Shown: positions 24,701 to 36,252 of the stretch, one piece after another
Layout: each line of letters begins with the position of its first letter
Numbering within the stretch: the stretch's first letter is position 1
From: Ignelater luminosus
Lineage: Eukaryota; Arthropoda; Insecta; Coleoptera; Elateridae
Direction of reading: 5' to 3'
Assembly: GCA_011009095.1 (NCBI GenBank)
Contig: VTPC01091220.1
Span: 1 to 64,000 of the forward strand
Length of the DNA: 64,000 nucleotides
Translations under genes and position numbers: made by a program
Notes under the pieces: generated by a model
What the model saw: the letters and a program-made list of their open reading frames with translations, nothing else
What the model was told of the DNA's origin: nothing
Database searches by the model: none

Positions 24701-27700
24701 ACAGAAATACGACAAAAAGTATAAAACAATTTATATTGCGTAACATTTTTCATTTACCGAGCTAAACTTACATTTGAATCTCGCAAGGTTTCAATATTCT
24801 TCCTCTATATATCAAAACTTTAAAATAACGTCCTTTATGATAAACTATAATATGATTAGCATCTGACCAATGTTGAATCTTATCCGTTTCAATGCCTGGT
24901 GTTCTAACAGTATTAAATATCCTCTCATATTGCCAAGAACAAAGTGGTACAAGTCCTTGAATAAGAATAGGTTCTAATTCTTGCCTTTCCACTAATCTTC
25001 TATAATTCAAGCACGAATTTATAGCAGAAGCAGCACGAGCCGCTTGAATTTTAGTAGGGTGCATTAATATAGCATCAATTCCATAAAAATTAGAATTAAT
25101 CATGAGGGGAGATCGACCACGTAAATACACATATTCTTCCCACCAATCAGATACATAATTTGTGGACCACCACGATTTCAACCAGAGGTATCTTTGTAAT
25201 TTAACTCCAATGCCTTCTTCAAATTCTGCTGCTAATCTTACCATTCTTTCATAATTTTCATCATCTAATAAGGGGCGTACACTTCTCAAATACTAAAACA
25301 AATAAACAGACACTTACTTCCTGAAACAAAATTCATAGAAGCAAACATAACCTCAAATTTACTCAACAATTTTAAAACATACAGTGCATTTTTTTATAAA
25401 ATTCAGAGTAGGCTGTGGTATAGGTTCATTTTTACAGTGTACAAAAAATATGCAATGTGATGACCTGGTAACTTTTTTTAGCGAGAACAGCATCAGTGTC
25501 ATATACACTGTCATAGAAATTGTAAGTCATGGCCTACTCTGAATTCTATAACAAAAAAATGCACTGTACAATTCTTTTTAAATTAAAAAGCATAGACCTA
25601 ACCTCATATTTAATTAAGAGATTGTAAAATAGTAGGCTTTATAATAAATTTAAATTTGAAAAAGTGGTCTTTTCGTCCAAAATGAACTTAAAAGTAACAA
25701 AATTGTAAATTAGCCAAGAATGTAAATAAACTGTAAGGAATACTCCTTATTGCTTTGATCATTTAAGTATCAGTAGTACTTGCTAATAGTTATTCTTATT
25801 TATGATACTAGATGTTATATGTATTAGTGCAAAAAAAGAGTTTAGTGAGCTATGGCTCTTAACCCACTCTTAGAAAATTTATTTGTTTAAAACCATCACA
25901 GTTATGCAGTTTAACGTTGTTTTTAATTACTTTTTTTAGGTCATAATCTAGATTTTGGAATCTTTTTACATTAAGTCATTTTTCAAGTCTTTATATTATT
26001 AATTTCTTGTAAGTCATTGACAGTGAACAACTGAAAGTTGTCTAACGATTCGGGTACTGGCAATTCTGTTTTTTTTTTTAATTCTAACATCTTCTGGATC
26101 TTGGGATTGTGATATTGCAATGAAAGGTTATCCAATAATACAGGCACTGGTAATCAACTTTTGTTTTGATTCAGAATTTCATTTGTATTTCAGGAATGGA
26201 AGATCGCATCAAGACTGACATTCACTATTATAAATGAACATGTCAGAGCATCAAACCAATTGACCAATGTCAATTCTCTTTTTTTTTTGTCTTTGCTAAA
26301 TGTGGGGTAAGTCAAAAATGGCTAATAATGCAGAGATGGAGGTTGCTATACTATAAAATAAACATCATCCTGACCCAAAAAAAGCAAGAAATCAAAACAA
26401 AGTGATTTTGTTCAACAAACGTCGAGTCTTGTGCCAAAGATTTTAAGTCGACAAGGTTTCCTTCATTAAATTGAAAATGAGGTGCCTGCTGCCGAAGACG
26501 TACTGTGACGCTTATTATTAATTTCTCGTAACTTATTAGCCCAAGGTTCAAAAAACGTTTGTGTGTTTTCATATCTAAAGCATGCATAGTAAATTTAATT
26601 CTCTACATTTTACTATAATCAGTCTTTTGACTCTAGGATGTACCCAAATCAATATAAAAATAATATTTTGACATCACCAACAGTATACATTGAGGATGGC
26701 AGAATTGGTATATTGCCTTAGACATCAAAATACACAAAAGTACAATTTGCAACTTTCTTACATTCTTTCCAGAAAAAACTACCTCTTGAATGGATTTTGT
26801 TAATAAATTGTTTGAGTAGGTAGTAAACTTTCATTTTATCAAAAAACAAATTAATGAATTACCAATGGCTGTAATGCCGTAACACCTAGAATATGACCAA
26901 AATGTGAAAAGAAGTTTATGGTCACTTGGTTTATTGTGCAGCAGTCAACTTTAAATTGTTCCAACATTTAATTTAATGTTTCTTCTTCAGCCCATTCCCT
27001 TGGGAATTTCTGCCACTCTGGAGGTCACAAATTCATCTGTCGGGTTGGATTACTTCTTATTATTCTTTCTTGCCTGTAACTTCTCGTCTGTTTTGGCAGT
27101 TTGGACTATTTTCTTCCATATTTTCTTATTCCTCTTGCTTTATCTTCTATAGGTTTCCATTTTGTGATTTGCTTAATCATTTTATTTTCACTTCTTTCTA
27201 TGTGTCTTATCCATGCAATTTTCTGTGCTTTAATAATTCTTATTATGCCTTCTTCATCCATTTCTTTTATTAGCTCATGGTTCATTCATTCATCCCATTA
27301 TTATTCTTACAAACTTTCTCTTCATTACTCTTATCTGTTCTTCATCTTATTTTGTAAATATTTGTGTCTTTGCTACATAAGTCACAGCTGGTCTTATTAA
27401 TCCTGCTGATCTTTTTATCTTTCAGTATGGCTTTGTAACAGTAATACAATTTATATTCTGTTTGTATTCTTTGTTTTACACCTTGATGTCTTCCATTTTT
27501 ATTATTGATTTCATGATTTGTATCCCTAGATACCTAAACTCATCTACTTCTTCAAATGTACATCTTCCTTCTGTGAGATTTTGCCTTCGTCAGTTTATAC
27601 TTCATACATTTCGTTTTACTTTCATGATTTCTAGCCCATTTTTCTGTATTTCTTTTTCTATCATTCTAAAGGTCTCTCTTAATTTTTGACCGCTTCTTGT

Positions 27701-30700
27701 ATCTGTAAGTCTTTATTAATTATTGTGCTTGTGTATTATATTTTTTTTAATACATTCTCCAGGCTTGGAACTATCAATTAGGATAATTCATATATTCTCT
27801 TAATAGTACATTTAAATCTTTTTCTACATCTCTTAATTCTGAATTAATGCCTAGAGCACAAGTTCATTCGTCGATAGAGGCGCATCCTTACTGCCTTATT
27901 TCAAAGAAGTTTTAGATATAATGCAGTCAAGTTTTATAATTCCATTCGTTTCAATACAAAAACTAAATTTAGATTCTTTTAAGCAATAATGGTTAAACCA
28001 TTCATTATTATAAAATCAATAAAAATTACACTGGTCAACAGTGACTTTATTGCCCTTGATATAAGTGGTTTTAGAATGATTTTATGTTAACAATTATAAA
28101 ACCACGATTGGTTTTGTGAAATTGGCTCTAGTTTATTAAATACTCAATATTTTTTGTGTATCCACTTTGTTGACCAAGTAAGAAGTTGACCATTTTTAAA
28201 TCAATACAAATCGACCATTGATGTTCGTAGTAATTAATTTTTTGCAAAAGCAATCTAATATTCTCTTATTCTTCTTTTAGTTTGGTTGAATGAGTGATTG
28301 GGATGGATGCATATCGGTTTCCATTGTGCAATACACCACATTTTAAACTTCTTTATAGTTATCAATAAAGAGTCGCCAATCAGTAGGTTTACATTCAGAT
28401 AAACCCATGTCTAGAAGTAATTTTGCGATATTGTTACAATAGACAAGCTCTTCATCGTCACTGAAATATGGTAAAATCTCTTTTTCTCTTATTTTATATG
28501 CTGTAATCGTTACTTCTAGTTGCAATAAATTCTTTTCCTTTAGTCTGGACGCTAATAGTTCCGATGGCTGTTTTGATAAATAAATACTTTAGCTGTTACA
28601 TGAGGTTAGAGATGTCAGGAGGATCAACGTCACATGAGCTGTCACGTGATGTACGGATGCGCGAAATGAATGCACATTAAGCACGTTTTAACACGCGAGC
28701 ATAGTTAAAATGTTAAATATTGTTCGGACTTGCAGACATACTCCATAACACAAAAACTGGAGCCAATCTGATACTTTCATGACTATTTGTAAATTGTGTG
28801 TTCTTAATCGTAAAAATTCACAGAAATAGCAAGGGCAACAAAACCTTTTTTTTATTTTGTTGAGCTGTGTTATTCTTTAACTTCATAACATACCTTCCTA
28901 ATAATCTACAGTTTTAGCTTTCATTAATCAAATTAAATTAATTTATTTTTCTATTAATATTAAATAGAATTGGATTTGGTTAGATTTCATCAAGAGGACT
29001 TGCAGTTTTATAGCATATGTAATTGTGTTAATGATAATAAAAGGCAATAATTCCACAAAATAAACTGTAACTAGTATACATGATCAAAGTCAAACGTAAA
29101 ATCACAGAAAATGAAAACAAACCCACGATCACGTGTAATAACAGCATGATATACTACATTATTATATTACATTATACCTATGTTAGTAGTAGGAATGGTA
29201 GATTTATACTTGACAGAAAGCTGAAATGTATATGCAGTTGCATATACTCAAGGGGGTTAAAAAGTGCCTCTGCTGTATTTAGCCGTTCGTCTTATATGTA
29301 GGATTTAGTAATGTTATGGCTCTGTAATTATCCTATTGCTTTCTCTTCTTTAATTCCATTTCAGTTTTCATTTATATCCTCGTTTTTATTAATTTCATTT
29401 CATTTTCTTTTTTGGATCTTTTGTTTCTTTTCTTTCATTACTTTCTGTCTTACTTTAGCAATCACTAAACAATGCTGTCTGAAAACTTGTTCCTCTATAT
29501 ATCTAACATCAGTGATGTAAGTGGCTCTTTTTTTTGAGATTAATACGTGATCAATTTGATTGTCTGTATTTTTACCTGGGATTAGCCATGCCATTTTATG
29601 TATAGTCCTATGTTGATACTGAGTGCTGCTTATTTTTACATTTATCTCTGTAACCAGTTGGCAGAGCCTTCCTTCATTATTATTAGTTATTTTATGTAAG
29701 GAAAATTTTCCTGCCACGTCGTCTCTATAATATATTTCTTTGCCAATTTGGGAATTGAAATCTCCCATTAGTATTATTGTAACATATTTATAGGTTGCTT
29801 CAATTACTTTTAAAAACTCTTCATAAAATTGTCCTTTTTCTTTTTCTCTTGAATCTTCTGTGGGTGCGTATGCATTAATTATTGTTATGTTAGCTGGTTT
29901 GTTCTTTATTCTTATATGTATAACACATTCTTCCATTTATTGGTTGGAATTTCATTACTGTATCTCTTATTTTATTATTGAGGATAAAACCTGTTCCATT
30001 TCTTCCTTGTTTCTCTTCTCCTGAGTACCATAATGTAAATTCTTTCTTCTGTATTTCGCCTTGTCCTTTCCCTCTTATTCCCTGTATAGCACCTAGGTCC
30101 ATGTATCTTTGTAATTACCTTTTTCCTGGTTCTAACAACATGTTTATATTCCAAGTTCCAACTCTTATTATATTTTTTTCTTTTTTTGTTGTTTTTGCCA
30201 TTATTCTATTGCTTATTTTTTGATTTTTTTTTGACATTTTATGTAATTTACTATTTTTTTGTTTTTTGTTCAAATGAAAGTTTATTACCTACCCAACCAA
30301 CATATTAACAAGATTTACCTTGACAACATCATGGGAAGCAGGAATTTAAATAGATTCACAAACACGTTATTTTCTTACGGTGCGGAATCAAATGCACCAC
30401 CCTGTAAGTTAGTTAAAGCATTTAAAGCAATTATAATTACCTAAATTTAGTATATTTGTAAACTTTTGAGCATAATATGATTTTTGCAATAAAAAGTAGA
30501 AAAAGTGCAAAACAGTAACTGGAATTAAAAAAACTAACTTTTAGTTGAAAAACTGACAATCTATGAGGCCTGAAAAGGAACATGTAACATCAGAGCAACT
30601 ATTTTTTTTTCATAAAGCGTTTATGAAAATTGAATCAGATTAACCTAATAACTCTTGATTACCATAGATACAATTGTTTCAATAGTTGTTTCCATGGTTA

Positions 30701-32867
30701 ATTTGACTAATCCAATTAACCTAATTAAATTTTTGAAAATGGCTATAATTTATGCATCAACATAGCCTTGGATTTAATCAATAGAACCAAAATATGAATT
30801 TCATAAATAAAAAAAAAATTTCTAATAGCCATTTGTATTTACAATGTTTATTTTACTAAATAAGATTTATTGTAATTGTGGCATTCTTAATATTTACTTC
30901 AGGTAGAAATAGTGATGTCATGCAAAGGAGTAAAAGTTGAAAAACCAATAATAATAAATAGTACATTAATCTTTGCTTATTTGAAGTTATGACTTTTGTA
31001 GAAATTACAGCTATAGTACATAAAAGGAGTAAAACTAACAGTTATAGTGATAATGCAATGATTCTTATTACTTCGATTGGCATATTTCATGTATTATGAG
31101 ATCTATCATTACTGGTCAACATTCTTACAGATCTATATTATTTTTGTACATTACAAAAAATTTCACTGCAACATTAAAAAGAAATATCAAACACGATAAC
31201 CTAATCTCAAATTAGTTGCTTACATTTGTTATACAATGCAGTGTTGTAATGTTTTATTTTTTCTATTAAACTAATTATTAACACCACCTAAAGCCTAGAA
31301 AATTTAATAAATATTAACTTTCTTAACGTAACTTTTAATGGAAATAATTTGTTTGCACTTGATATTAGAAACCTTGAAAGAATTTGCATTTAAAAGATAA
31401 AAAGCCTTAATTATTGCCAACGAAAAGATTTTCTACGATGACATCACACTAAGATAACAACCAAAGCCTGTTTTTTTTGCAAGCACAAAGTTAATTGAGC
31501 TGTCGCTGAAAACTATTCAGCACTGCCTTCCTGTACACAAGAAATGACTGAAGTTGTGGGATACAACCTTTAAAATTTGAGGTTATGTGAAATAGGCTTC
31601 TCATTTCTAAGTTCAAGCTTCTAGCTGAAAAGAGTTAAAATTAAAAAAAAAACCACGTGAATGTGAGCAATAAAATTATTGTGAAAACTGTTATATCTAA
31701 AGTAACTTAAATTTGAGTTGAAGGTTATGTTTGACATTAATTAAAAACAAAATAAAATTTGAAATAATAGGTATGCTCCATGGACACAGTGGCTTTCCAG
31801 AATTAACTTACTGAACTTACTTTTAACGTCAAGAATAAATTTAACAGTTCATTATTCTACTGAAATGAGCTGTCAGCTATTCTCAGCATAAAAAAAAGTT
31901 TGCTGATTGAGAACTTAGTACAAAATAGCACTACAAATTGCTAAGTTCATTGAATGCACCTAATGAAATGTTGAAAATTGCAATTTTTTCACAAAAAAGC
32001 ATCAATGTCATACCGCATAATGATTATAATACCTTTAAGATAATTTTATCAGTAATTACTTGAAATAAATTTTCAATTCGTTGTAAACTCTACTATTACC
32101 ACAAAATATTAAATGTAAATAAGATTATTAGCATACCCTAGTCATGGTATCATTTAAAGATGGTAATGGAAGCCTTGGAAGTGAGCCTTGAAAACTGTAC
32201 AATCTTGGTGTGTTCCAACCACTAAATATTTTAACAAATACAAGCCATAGTTTAGTAGGCATAGAAACCGATCTCCCTCTACCCCTGGCCTCGTACATCC
32301 ATCCCTTGTACATGAGCAAGAGCTTTAAAATGTAACGCAAAGTAAATATGACTGCAAGCCATACTGCTAATGATATTAATCCACAAGCTACTATCTGCCA
32401 TGTCAGATTTTGCCTGAAAAAATTTTAAAAACCTTCTAATTGATATAGAATAATTAAACAAAATTAGACAATAAAAATAATTACCCTCTCATGTACGGCA
32501 TTACTTTGGCTACAAGATCGTAAGGCACTTGGCGTCCTGAGAAGTGAACGCCAATAACTACACTCATAAGCACCCATAAGCTCCATAGATGACCAGGATA
32601 CACACCGTTATGAACGCTATTCTACAAAAGTAAATTAAAAATTACTAATGTTATCAGTCTGTCATCTGTTTTTCATGTGACTGAAATGGAAAAAAAATCA
32701 GAATGAACATGAAGCAACCAAATTACCTGAAATCTAGCTAAGCGTTTCTTCCAAGATCTAATGCCAGACTGCCAAACAAGATTGAGAACTTCTCTATCAA
32801 AGTTGACATCCCATCCTTCATGCGTTACTGTGAATGAGAATGCTACAGCAGAATGTGCTTCTGCCAT
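18728..32867 (-). CDS. CPT1: carnitine O-palmitoyltransferase 1 (CPT1; withered orthologue), alternatively spliced
   Basis: Coding exons on the minus strand: 32867-32727, 32621-32485, 32413-32137, about 25291-24772 (5' edge uncertain by a base), 24696-24492, 24322-24215, 23995-23970, one of 20674-20606 or 20428-20366, 20051-19619, 19568-19257 and 18820-18728. The product is 771-773 aa, as in vertebrate CPT1. Two membrane segments lie near residues 50-75 and 100-123, as expected for the outer mitochondrial membrane enzyme. The acyltransferase blocks include [52 protein letters not shown], catalytic NSEHSW (His about 470), [40 protein letters not shown] and [16 protein letters not shown]. The enzyme transfers long-chain acyl groups from CoA to carnitine, gating mitochondrial beta-oxidation. 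A splice acceptor ten bases upstream of the ATG implies a separate 5' UTR exon. Introns carry several transposons; intron 3 is 6.8 kb. Confidence 0.96.
20366..20428 (-). other. CPT1: CPT1 alternative exon 8B (63 nt)
   Basis: The acceptor context is TAATCTACAG and the donor CG|GTAAC. The exon encodes [20 protein letters not shown] between split codons. It starts with G (completing TG|G, Trp) and ends with CG (completing CG|A, Arg). It replaces exon 8A directly after the catalytic histidine block. Both exons share DAAV..HL.E and a later acidic pair. Confidence 0.88.
20606..20674 (-). other. CPT1: CPT1 alternative exon 8A (69 nt)
   Basis: The acceptor ends TTATAG and the donor is CG|GTAAT. The exon encodes [22 protein letters not shown] between split codons, with the same phase as exon 8B. 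HLWE resembles the GHLWEF block of vertebrate CPT1, so this is the more canonical version. Only 177 bp separate it from exon 8B. Confidence 0.9.
21131..21919. repeat. inverted repeat pair in CPT1 intron
   Basis: CATCATTGTAAAGGGAATTA within 21131-21186 pairs with the complement of a matching block at 21863-21919 (GTCATTGTAAAGAGAATCAT when reversed). Both arms end in ATTGCAATCTTTT. The arms are about 55 bp and the spacer about 680 bp. No ends or target duplication could be fixed. Probably an old transposon in the intron upstream of exon 8A. Confidence 0.6.
22504..22877. mobile_element. 374-bp TA-flanked MITE in CPT1 intron
   Basis: The left end CTGGGAGAGCAAC and right end (reversed) CTGAGAGCAAC continue into a shared CCAAGTCAAAGATACCC, about 40 bp of inverted repeat. 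TA lies at 22502-22503 and 22878-22879. There is no coding content. It sits in the intron between the microexon and the two alternative exons. Confidence 0.75.
23970..23995 (-). other. CPT1: CPT1 26-nt microexon with catalytic histidine
   Basis: The acceptor is TTTTCAG and the donor G|GTAAGT. The exon encodes LGFNSEHS plus the first two bases of Trp. The family block is (L/V)GFNAEH(S/A)W, whose His is the general base. Without this exon the enzyme would lack its catalytic residue and lose frame. It was located by searching for the missing block; the flanking splice sites are canonical. Confidence 0.9.
25382..25566. mobile_element. 185-bp TA-flanked MITE in CPT1 intron 3
   Basis: The terminal repeats CAGTGCATTTTTTTATAAAA and the complement of CAGTGCATTTTTTTGTTATA extend through ATTCAGAGTAGGC, about 36 bp. 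TA duplications lie at 25380-25381 and 25567-25568. The core is unrelated AT-rich sequence. Confidence 0.85.
27000..27700 (-). pseudogene. RTE-type LINE fragment, reverse-transcriptase C-terminal part
   Basis: Read on the minus strand, frames with stops give [49 protein letters not shown] and, further on, [11 protein letters not shown]. These match the region after the RT domain of insect non-LTR elements (FKYLG..., PVLTYG..., ..MKFLRKI.G). Several stops make it dead. Its probable 5' part is at 29400-30240; the RT core between is missing and a TIR element occupies the gap. Long plus-strand frames here are antisense shadows. Confidence 0.7.
28029..28869. mobile_element. insertion nested in the ACGAACGG element
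   Basis: This block is present only in the 28-kb copy of the repeat. Its ends CACTGGTCAAC and (reversed) CACAGCTCAAC form a short imperfect inverted repeat, and TTA flanks it at 28026-28028 and 28870-28872. The homologous uninterrupted site near 61423 reads AAAAACCATTCTTTAAC. It carries a fragment of a repeat-encoded protein on the minus strand (28343-28575). Confidence 0.6.
28343..28575 (-). pseudogene. fragment of a repetitive arthropod protein family
   Basis: The frame reads [15 protein letters not shown], then [29 protein letters not shown] and [15 protein letters not shown] before a stop. I recognise the order (SRLKE.NLL, FY..RE.E.L.YF, VYC.N...LL..LG, P..WRLFIDS) as the start of a multicopy uncharacterised arthropod protein of several hundred residues, probably transposon-borne. 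Only its N-terminal part remains. Confidence 0.55.
29400..30240 (-). pseudogene. RTE-type LINE fragment, endonuclease domain
   Basis: On the minus strand two frames joined by a frameshift near 29935 give [51 protein letters not shown], then [45 protein letters not shown] and [13 protein letters not shown]. These are the apurinic-endonuclease motifs (NAYAPT, GDFN, IDHVLI, ..H.LV) of RTE elements, also seen in craniofacial-development-protein-2-like annotations. A stop follows LLEPGKR. It is inactive, lies within CPT1 intron 3 and has the same transcriptional direction as CPT1. Confidence 0.85.
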
Positions 32868-32880
32868 AATTTGTTAACTG
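32868..32880 (-). promoter_or_regulatory. CPT1 5' UTR splice acceptor just upstream of the start codon
   Basis: Reading on the minus strand, a pyrimidine-containing tract ending TTTGTTTCAG stops at 32878, ten bases before the ATG at 32867. This is the normal form of a 3' splice site, so the first coding exon probably begins at 32877 and the true transcription start lies in a non-coding exon further upstream (right of 32881). Confidence 0.6.
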
Positions 32881-35309
32881 AAACAAAATCGTAATATAGC
32901 ATGTTTCAATCAAACAAATGAGAATTAGAGAATTTATTAAATTAAAATAAAAATACAAAACCTCAATTCTAGTTTTGATTACAAATACACAAGATGCAGT
33001 AAAAGTGAGGTTATATTTAAATTAGAGGGTATTTGCAGGCACGCAGTTTGAAGTATAAGCAAATGTATAATCTAACCTCTCATCTGTGGGGTTCTGTGGT
33101 GTGAGTAGAGAAACTCATGAATTTTACTTCAACGTTTTTGGTGAAAGTAAAATTAATTAAAGCAATGTATTATCAATTATCGCAGCTCTTAATTTTGTTT
33201 ATACTTCAAATTAAATAACTTTGAAACTATGACATCACATGCAAATACCTCACAGGAATTTATGAAAATTGAATTGAGTTAACCTGGTCAGTCGAAATAA
33301 CCACAGAAACAATTGTTAAAACATGGTAATTAGATAACGTCTTATGTATACGTGTAAGATTTTTGTAAGAAGAATTTAAATTATGAATAATAAGAAGTTA
33401 TATAAGTAATATTTAATTATATTAACTGATTTATCAAATAATACTATACCAATTTATTTGTCTAGAAAAAGTGAGGTTAAATTACCTATTTTAACAAATT
33501 TTCGATCAATTTAAAAGAGTAAAAAAAGAAAATTGGTGATAGATTATTCATTATAATGGATATTTATTAGCAGTATCACTTGCTTTCTAAATCTTAAATT
33601 CATTTCAATTATTATTCCTGTTATGAAATATTTATAAAGCGTCTAAGGTTAACAAACTCTTAATAGTGGCCAAATTTAAGCAATTCTGATTTTGTTAACA
33701 TTATTTATTAATTAGAACTGTTCATTATGGTTTTTGCAACTTTCTTTTAAGTATTCTTACAATTGCTAATAATACTATTATGTAAAAATCAGCCAGAAAG
33801 TTGCACATTTTCAAAAACCAGACAGAAAGATTAGAAAATTATTTCTAATTTCCATTAAATTTCTACTCAAAAGTTACACATTTCATCACTAAATAAATGA
33901 GTAGGTATACATCAAGCAAGAATGATTTTAGATGGTGCTTTCACTTTAAGTCCACATGAATCTGCAACATTTCTCTTTTATAATCACGTGAAATTCTTGC
34001 GTAAAGAGGACAGGTATCTAGGTAGGCACAGTATTAATGTGTTTTATATGAGGGCAACAGGAAAAGAATTTTATAAAGTGTTAAGACACAATAAAGAAAG
34101 GTGAAGGTTACTATGATTACATTGTTTGTACTTATGTATGAAGAATTTTATAGTATAGTAGTAGATATCATGTTAGAAGGTTTTTAAATAATTTTTTTTA
34201 TCATGTAAGCATTTTATTTAACTGATTGAATCCTTTTATTAATTTGTATTTATGCAAAAGAAAAATGTTCTTTTTCTTTTCTTTTTCAAATAGATTATAA
34301 TGTCCATATAAAAATAGATCTTATAAGACTGATTAGTTACTGGAAATAGTATAATCACAAATATGACCATTATGATAATGTGTATAATTATTGTTATATT
34401 TATTTTTAAATGTAAGTCTATGAAGTCATTAAAACATAATAATTCTGATTCCATAGTTTAAAAAAATATTAAAATTCAAATTATTTTTTCTCCTGTGAAA
34501 GTGATTGGTCATTATGAGGTCATACAAAGAAAAACAAAACAACCAAGTACAAATGCAAATAAAAATCTAACTTGAACAACAGAATAATTTTAAAATGACC
34601 AATATTCATTAATTTAATAATGGGTATATCCCATTAATAATGAGGTACATGTATCGTTTTACTAGCTAACCTAAAAATTTAATTAATTATACTAATACAA
34701 AAAAAATGTTTTTATGCTTTTGATTTTGCTTATTTCTGCCCTGTTTCATCTAGGTACAATTAATGGTTTTATCTTCTGTTATCTTCTTTATGTAATTTAA
34801 AATAATAGGCATGCAGAGTAGTAAATTGTCTTTTATTACAAAAGAATTCTTAGTTTATTTTAAGTAATACATTTAACTTCAACTGTAGATTGATTTTGTC
34901 TTATCATCCATTCAATAACTATCAATCAAATACAATTTGTTGCTTATTTTCAACTCATTTATTATCATATATTATTGTGCAGATCCTTCTATGTGAATTT
35001 AACTATAGCAGATTTCATTTTTTCATTACAAATTAATTTTTTGGGTTTGATATGCATTCTGTTCATAGAAGTCCATATGGTAGAAAATTGAATGAAATCT
35101 GTTAAACAATAAACAAGCGATATTTACAGAATGATTTTTTAGGTTCTGTAAATATTTCTTATTTATTATTTAACTGATTTCCTTCAATTTCAATCAATCG
35201 ATGGTTTTATCTTTTTTTAAATTTTGGTTTGCTGCCATAATTTCTTATCTAATGTTAATGGTACTCCAAGTCCTACTTGATCCGAATAATAATTTCCTTT
35301 GACTATATA
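32881..35309. other. upstream flank of CPT1, no gene recognised
   Basis: AT-rich DNA, presumably with the CPT1 promoter and 5' non-coding exon. A short frame at 33922-34104 resembles nothing I know. A fragment near 33250 (TTTATGAAAATTGAAT, then GTTAACCT) repeats one at 30620 in intron 3. Confidence 0.4.
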
Positions 35310-35367
35310 AAATCATATGAATATATCCATTAATGGTAAAAGGTTAGAACAAGTTGATAAATATATA

Positions 35368-36252
35368 CAGTATGTCCAAGATAAGGATGCACAGCATAGG
35401 GTTCTTGGAAACGGTAAGAGATACAGGATCAGTTAAATGAGATGAAAGTTGACTATTTATAGGACCTTTTTGTTGGCATTTGCAAAATCTAGATATCTTA
35501 GATAGCTTCAGAGATATTTAAAAAAAAGTAGATTTCTCGATTTTCGTTATTATTTTTTCTTTCCTTTATTTGAAGAGATATTAGAAAACTGCAACCACTT
35601 TTCCATTGCCACTTTTTGTTCTCTATTAAAATACGCTAACAAAATTTCTGTACAACGTTTCGGTTTCGAGTAACCATCATCAACCTCATTTTTTTAAATA
35701 GGCGGAAAAACAATTGAAAATTGTTTTTCCGNNNNNNNNNNNNNNNNNNNNNNNNNNNNNNNNNNNNNNNNNNNNNNNNNNNNNNNNNNNNNNNNNNNNN
35801 NNNNNNNNNNNNNNNNNNNNNNNNNNNNNNNTTAATTTATAGCATAAGAAATCAAAATAACCCTATCATGTTTACATCCTTAGAATCGTGACAACAAGAG
35901 TTATTCAAAACAATTTTCAATTGTTTTTCTGCCTATTTAAAAAAATGAGGTTGATGATGGTTACTCAAAACTGAAATGTTGCACAGGAATTTTGTTAGCG
36001 TATTTTAATAGAGAACTAAAAGTGGTTTCAGTTTTCCGATATCTCTTCAAATAAATAAAAGAAATAATAATAACGAAAAACGAGAAATCTACTTTTTTTT
36101 AAATATCTCTGAAACCATCCAAGATATCTAGATTTTGCAAACGCCAACAAAAAGTTCTTATAAATAGCCAACTTTCATCACATTTAACCAATGCTGTATC
36201 TCTTACCGTTTTCAAGATCCCCATGCTGTGCATCCTTATCTTGGAGACACTG
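35368..36252. mobile_element. long-TIR TA-flanked element (CAGTATGTCC family) with assembly gap
   Basis: The left end CAGTATGTCCAAGATAAGGA and right end (reversed) CAGTGTCTCCAAGATAAGGA continue as arms of roughly 350 bp each. They share GGTAAGAGATACAG, AAATCTAGATATCTT and AACCATCATCAACCTCAT. TA lies at 35366-35367 and 36253-36254. The centre holds 100 N. It lies inside the LINE fragment. No transposase is visible, though up to an unknown length may be hidden in the gap. Confidence 0.88.
35732..35831. other. assembly gap (100 N)
   Basis: Exactly 100 N, a conventional placeholder for unknown length. The left edge ends in a 29-bp near-perfect palindrome (CGGAAAAACAATTG and its inverse), so a hairpin probably broke the assembly. 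Confidence 0.97.

Larger units (their letters stand above)
27762..29290. mobile_element. ACGAACGG-TIR element, copy 1 (left end lost, carrying an insertion)
   Basis: This aligns in the same orientation with 61130-61782, sharing AAATCTTTTTCTAC, AATTCTGAATTAATGCCTAG, AAACTAAATTTAGATTC, TTTTAGCTTTCATTAATCAA and the right end GGGGGTTAAAAAGT...TAGCCGTTCGT. The left 390 bp of the family are absent here; homology starts at about 27762, next to the LINE fragment. An 841-bp block (28029-28869) is absent from the other copy. Confidence 0.75.

Noticed and set aside
27070..27689. Several hydrophobic plus-strand frames (27070-27689) that look like membrane proteins
   Set aside because: They arise as the complement of lysine-rich LINE protein sequence on the minus strand; the same holds for 29978-30223 and for the minus-strand frames at 36316-36700.
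33922..34104. 60-codon frame MILDGAFTLSPHES...
   Set aside because: It reads like protein composition but matches nothing I recognise and is not linked to any neighbouring exon.
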